A DNA stretch of 8,558 bases from JBDSYA01 sp039925865. Its GTDB lineage: Bacteria; Bacteroidota; Ignavibacteria; Tepidaquicellales; Tepidaquicellaceae. Each line of letters opens with the position of its first letter. The stretch's first letter is position 1. The translations under genes were made by a program, and so were the position numbers. The notes beneath the pieces were generated by a model. It was not told the DNA's origin. It did not search any database and worked only from the letters and a program-made list of their open reading frames with translations. Shown one piece after another: positions 5,304-8,558 of the stretch. Location: the NCBI GenBank assembly GCA_039925865.1, contig JBDSYA010000308.1, positions 1 through 8,558 of the forward strand, in the 5' to 3' direction.

Positions 5304-8300
5304 TTGCAAAAAAATAAATTGAATTCTGACAAAGAGAAAGAATGGCAACGAAAAAATGCAGAGCTTCAGAAATTAGTAGATGAGAAAACAGCAGACTTAG
5401 TACAAAAATACCGCGACCTGGAAATCGAAGCTTCACTCGAGCGCGTAAGAGCAGTTGCTTTGAGCATGAAGAAGCCCGATGACCTTCTGAGCATTTGCAA
5501 AGTTTTGTATGCAGAACTTCTTGCACTTGGTTTTACTGAATTAAGAAATGCGATGATAAATATTCATGATGATGATGCAGGTTCATTTCTTAACTATGAT
5601 TTTTCAAATGCTGCGGGTCCTACCGTTACAACTATTTTTTACAATAGCCATCCTGCAACTGAGAGTTTAGTCAAACAGATCCGAAAGAAGAATGATGCGT
5701 TTGCTGAGTTTGCTATTAAAGGCAGCGAGTTAGATAAGTGGAGAGAGTATAGAAAAGCAATGGGTGAAAAAGATGATCCTAAACTTGATAATGTTTCTTC
5801 ACTTCATTACTATTTCTATTCAATAGGAACCGGAGGCATTGGCATTTCAAATTACGGACCGATCAATGAAGGCAAACTTGATCTCCTTAAGCGTTTCAGA
5901 AATGTATTTGAACTTGCATACAGAAGATACATGGATGTTGCTCAGGCAGAAGCGCAGGTGCGTGAAGCAAAGATAGAAGTTTCACTGGAGAGAATTCGGG
6001 CAAGATCGATGGCAATGCAAAAGAGCGATGAGTTAGTTGATGCATCAACAGTCTTGTTCGACGAATTAAAAAAACTTGGGATCGAGACTATAAGAACGGG
6101 CGTGGCAATTGTTGACACTTTAAATGAGACTTTAGAGATCTGGTCTTCTCAATTAATAAATGAAAAGAGAAACAGGATTTTGGGAGTAGTTCCATTTAAA
6201 GCTCATCCTTTTTTTGAAGATTATTATGAAGCGTGGAAAAGAAAGGAACCATATTTTTTCTACGAAGTGTCAGGTGATGAAGTAGAAAAATATTATAAAA
6301 AAATGTCTTCGATACTTTCATATCCGAAGAAGAAGAAATTTAATCTCAAAGAATCTTTTCAGACATTTTTCTTTCCTGAGGGTTCTCTTAATGTAGTTTC
6401 TCTTCATCCTCTTAATGAAGATGAGTGCAATCTTATGATAAGATTTGCGAGAGTATTCGGATTGATTTACAGGCGTTTTCTTGATCTGCAAAAAGCTGAA
6501 GCGCAGGTACGTGAAGCTCAGATTCAGCTTTCGTTGGAAAGAGTCCGGGCAAGAACAATGGCAATGCACAGCAGTGATGAACTTCAGGAAGCAGCAATTT
6601 TATTGTTTCAGCAATTAAGTGAACTCGGTGTGGATACAGGCAGCTGCGGTTATGTCATCTGGGAAAATGAAGATAAGAATGCGAATGTCTGGATGAGTTC
6701 TGCAGAAGGCGGCATTCAGAATCCGTTCAAATTACCTCATACTAAAAGTAAAATTTATAAGGAAATATATTCAGCAAAGGAAGAAGGAAAAGAATTTTTT
6801 GTAAAAGAAGTAAGAGGTGCAGAACTAAAAAAACATTTTGATTATTTGACAACAGTTCCCGGGATAGGTGAAAAAATTAAACAGTTAAGAAAAGCTCATT
6901 ATAAATTTCCGGAAACTATTGTATATAATATTGCATTTTTCAAACAGGGTTATTTATCATTTCATACACATGAGCAGAATTCCGATGCTTATGATATTTT
7001 CAGACGCTTCGCAAATGTATTCGAACAGACTTATACAAGATTTCTTGATTTGCAAAAAGCAGAAGCGCAGGCAAAGGAAGCGCAGATAGAAGCTGCATTG
7101 GAAAGAGTGAGAAACAGAACAATGGCCATGCAAAAAAGTGAGGAGCTGAAAGAGGTTATACAGGTTGTTTATGAGCAATTCGTTAATTTAAATATCTTGG
7201 TTGACCATGCAGGATTTGATATGGACTATAAGGCGGGGGATGATCATGATCTTTGGATAACAGACAAGCTCGGCAGTCCTTCCAAAGTAACAGTTCCTTA
7301 TTTTGATTGCGTGTACTATAATCGTTTTAAAGAAGCAAAAGAAAAAGGAGAAGATTTCTTTGCCATGAATCTGACTTTTGATGAAAAAAACAAATTTTAT
7401 CAAAAGCTTATTGAACTTGTGCCCGGAATTCCGGATGAATCAAAGAAATTTCTTTTTAATTGTCCGGGTCTCGGAACATCAACTGTATTGTTAGATAATG
7501 TTGGTTTGTACATCGAGAATTTTTCGGGTATTCCATATTCAGATGAAGAAAATGTCACGCTCATGCGCTTTGGAAAAGTATTCCAGCAAACCTATACACG
7601 ATTTCTTGATCTGCAGAAAGCTGAAGCCCAGGTAAGAGAATCAAAGATAGAAGCGGCACTCGAAAGAGTCCGTTCAAAAACAATGGCCATGCATAATAGC
7701 CGTGAAGTCGGAGAGACTATCGCGGTAATGTTTGATGAATTTAGAAAGCTTGGAATTGAAACCTATCGCTGCGGAATCGGGATTATGGATGAAGCAAAAG
7801 AAATGGAAACATGGGCTGCGAAGTCTGACAAAATAGGAAAGGTTGAGCTAATTATCGGATATCTGGATATGAGCACACATCCGTTATTAAAAGGAGCCTT
7901 TAATAACTGGAAGAATAAAAAAGAATCTTACTATTATCAATTGAAAGGTAAAGATCTGATTAAATATTTCACTGCTATCAATAGGAATGAAAATTATCCC
8001 GTGACATATGATCTTAATTCTTTGCCTAAAGAAATTTTTCACAATGATTTTTATTTCAATGAAGGGACATTGTTTGTATTTACATTAAAGAAATTAACAT
8101 CAGAAGATGAATCAACTTTTAAACGATTTGCCGGAGTATTCGGGCAGACATACAGAAGATATCTCGATCTGCAAAAGGCCGAAGCGCAGGCAAGAGAAGC
8201 TCAGATCGAAGCATCACTGGAAAGAGTAAGGGCAAGAACAATGGCAATGCACAGCAGCAATGATGTAAGTTTGGCCATAGTTACGCTGTTTACTGAACTC

Positions 8301-8558
8301 GAAAGGCTCGGAATAGAAAATATGCGTTGCGGAATAGCCACCATAAATAATAATAAAACGATGGAAGTGTGGTCTGTAACAAATGTGGAAGATGGAAAAA
8401 CAGTGAAAGCAGCCGGCGCATTTGATATGAGTGCACATAAGCTATGGAAGCTTTTTTATAATTCCTGGCAAAAAAAGTCCGGGTTTCTTCACTATTACCT
8501 TTCGGGTAAAGAAAAGCAAGACTATATAAAAATACTGAACAATACTCCTAACTATTTA
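5304..8558 (+). CDS. Giant tandem-repeat sensor protein, N-terminal 1085 residues, C-terminus beyond window
   Basis: One uninterrupted frame runs to the right edge. No ATG exists near its beginning, and the frame opens after TAA 5265-5267. TTG 5304 is the most likely start, with TTG 5319 an alternative. Residues 1-40 form a charged helix or coiled coil (ELQKLVDEKTADLVQKY). Six modules follow, starting near residues 41, 224, 407, 595, 782 and 968, each 183-188 residues and the last cut. Every module opens with a helical linker (LDLQKAEAQ, then REAQIEASLERVRARTMAM, then a SxEL-like turn). It continues with an alpha/beta domain having LGxxxxRCGIxI and an ExWS-like strand, and closes with RFAxVFxQTYxRF leading to the next linker. 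I infer GAF/PAS-like ligand sensors joined by signalling helices. No signal peptide or membrane segment is seen, so it is probably cytosolic. Output (histidine kinase, cyclase or other) would lie beyond the edge and is not visible. Confidence 0.85.
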   Translation, partial: MQKNKLNSDKEKEWQRKNAELQKLVDEKTADLVQKYRDLEIEASLERVRAVALSMKKPDDLLSICKVLYAELLALGFTELRNAMINIHDDDAGSFLNYDFSNAAGPTVTTIFYNSHPATESLVKQIRKKNDAFAEFAIKGSELDKWREYRKAMGEKDDPKLDNVSSLHYYFYSIGTGGIGISNYGPINEGKLDLLKRFRNVFELAYRRYMDVAQAEAQVREAKIEVSLERIRARSMAMQKSDELVDASTVLFDELKKLGIETIRTGVAIVDTLNETLEIWSSQLINEKRNRILGVVPFKAHPFFEDYYEAWKRKEPYFFYEVSGDEVEKYYKKMSSILSYPKKKKFNLKESFQTFFFPEGSLNVVSLHPLNEDECNLMIRFARVFGLIYRRFLDLQKAEAQVREAQIQLSLERVRARTMAMHSSDELQEAAILLFQQLSELGVDTGSCGYVIWENEDKNANVWMSSAEGGIQNPFKLPHTKSKIYKEIYSAKEEGKEFFVKEVRGAELKKHFDYLTTVPGIGEKIKQLRKAHYKFPETIVYNIAFFKQGYLSFHTHEQNSDAYDIFRRFANVFEQTYTRFLDLQKAEAQAKEAQIEAALERVRNRTMAMQKSEELKEVIQVVYEQFVNLNILVDHAGFDMDYKAGDDHDLWITDKLGSPSKVTVPYFDCVYYNRFKEAKEKGEDFFAMNLTFDEKNKFYQKLIELVPGIPDESKKFLFNCPGLGTSTVLLDNVGLYIENFSGIPYSDEENVTLMRFGKVFQQTYTRFLDLQKAEAQVRESKIEAALERVRSKTMAMHNSREVGETIAVMFDEFRKLGIETYRCGIGIMDEAKEMETWAAKSDKIGKVELIIGYLDMSTHPLLKGAFNNWKNKKESYYYQLKGKDLIKYFTAINRNENYPVTYDLNSLPKEIFHNDFYFNEGTLFVFTLKKLTSEDESTFKRFAGVFGQTYRRYLDLQKAEAQAREAQIEASLERVRARTMAMHSSNDVSLAIVTLFTELERLGIENMRCGIATINNNKTMEVWSVTNVEDGKTVKAAGAFDMSAHKLWKLFYNSWQKKSGFLHYYLSGKEKQDYIKILNNTPNYL
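5424..8558 (+). repeat. Six in-frame tandem modules of about 550-564 bp
   Basis: Aligning on the LERVR linker, units begin at 5424, 5973, 6522, 7086, 7647 and 8205, with periods of 549, 549, 564, 561 and 558 bp, always a multiple of three. Linker DNA is strongly conserved. The 28 bases at 6547-6574 and 8230-8257 are identical, and many shorter identities occur (AAAGC..GAAGCGCAGG). DNA between linkers has diverged beyond easy alignment. This supports old duplication of the modules with continued constraint, or gene conversion, at the linkers. Confidence 0.85.

Noticed and set aside
5299..8438. Several minus-strand ORFs of 70-85 codons
   Set aside because: All lie antisense to the long sensor frame. 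Their repeated Cys/His/Phe-rich sequences (such as CHCHCSCP) are reverse readings of the conserved linker DNA.
5424..8558. CRISPR-like array because of regular repeats
   Set aside because: Repeats are in frame, spaced about 550-564 bp and encode a conserved helix; spacers of CRISPR size are absent.

Overview
This is an AT-rich, low-density window from what looks like a free-living member of the Bacteroidota/Chlorobiota (FCB) lineage, possibly Ignavibacteria-like. The evidence is indirect. It includes long AT-rich intergenic stretches, few strong Shine-Dalgarno sites, two matches to the Bacteroidota-type -7 promoter box TAnnTTTG, and a giant signalling protein with an LDLQKAEAQ / LERVRARTMAM linker that I associate with sensor proteins of that lineage. 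No rRNA, tRNA, CRISPR array, transposase or phage gene was seen.

Layout from left to right. (1) 1-596, minus: 5' part of a gene for a multi-pass membrane protein, cut by the window edge. (2) 597-919: mostly non-coding, with a 45-codon TPR-like fragment on the plus strand and a hairpin behind the next gene. (3) 920-1270, minus: a small single-domain cupin with a good ribosome binding site. (4) 1281-2174: about 0.9 kb without a convincing gene, holding relics. These are a short minus-strand ORF with a strong ribosome binding site that reads like a frameshifted signal peptide, a second weak ORF, a 16-codon micro-ORF, and a 7-bp tandem repeat. (5) 2175-2870, plus: a creatininase-family amidohydrolase. 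(6) 2882-3078: a nested inverted-repeat block that exactly fills the gap between two convergent genes. (7) 3079-4491, minus: a complete MATE-family efflux pump. (8) 4716-5132, plus: a small SnoaL/NTF2-like protein, divergent from the pump. (9) 5304-8558, plus: the first 1085 codons of a very large protein built from at least six tandem sensor-like modules of about 185 residues joined by near-identical helical linkers. It runs off the right edge before any output domain.

The genes do not form one obvious pathway. The pump and the SnoaL-like protein share a 224-bp divergent promoter region. The creatininase and the pump are convergent and separated by the hairpin block. The repeat-built sensor is the most distinctive object here. 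Its modules share their linker but have diverged strongly between linkers, as if one backbone carried several different ligand-sensing domains.
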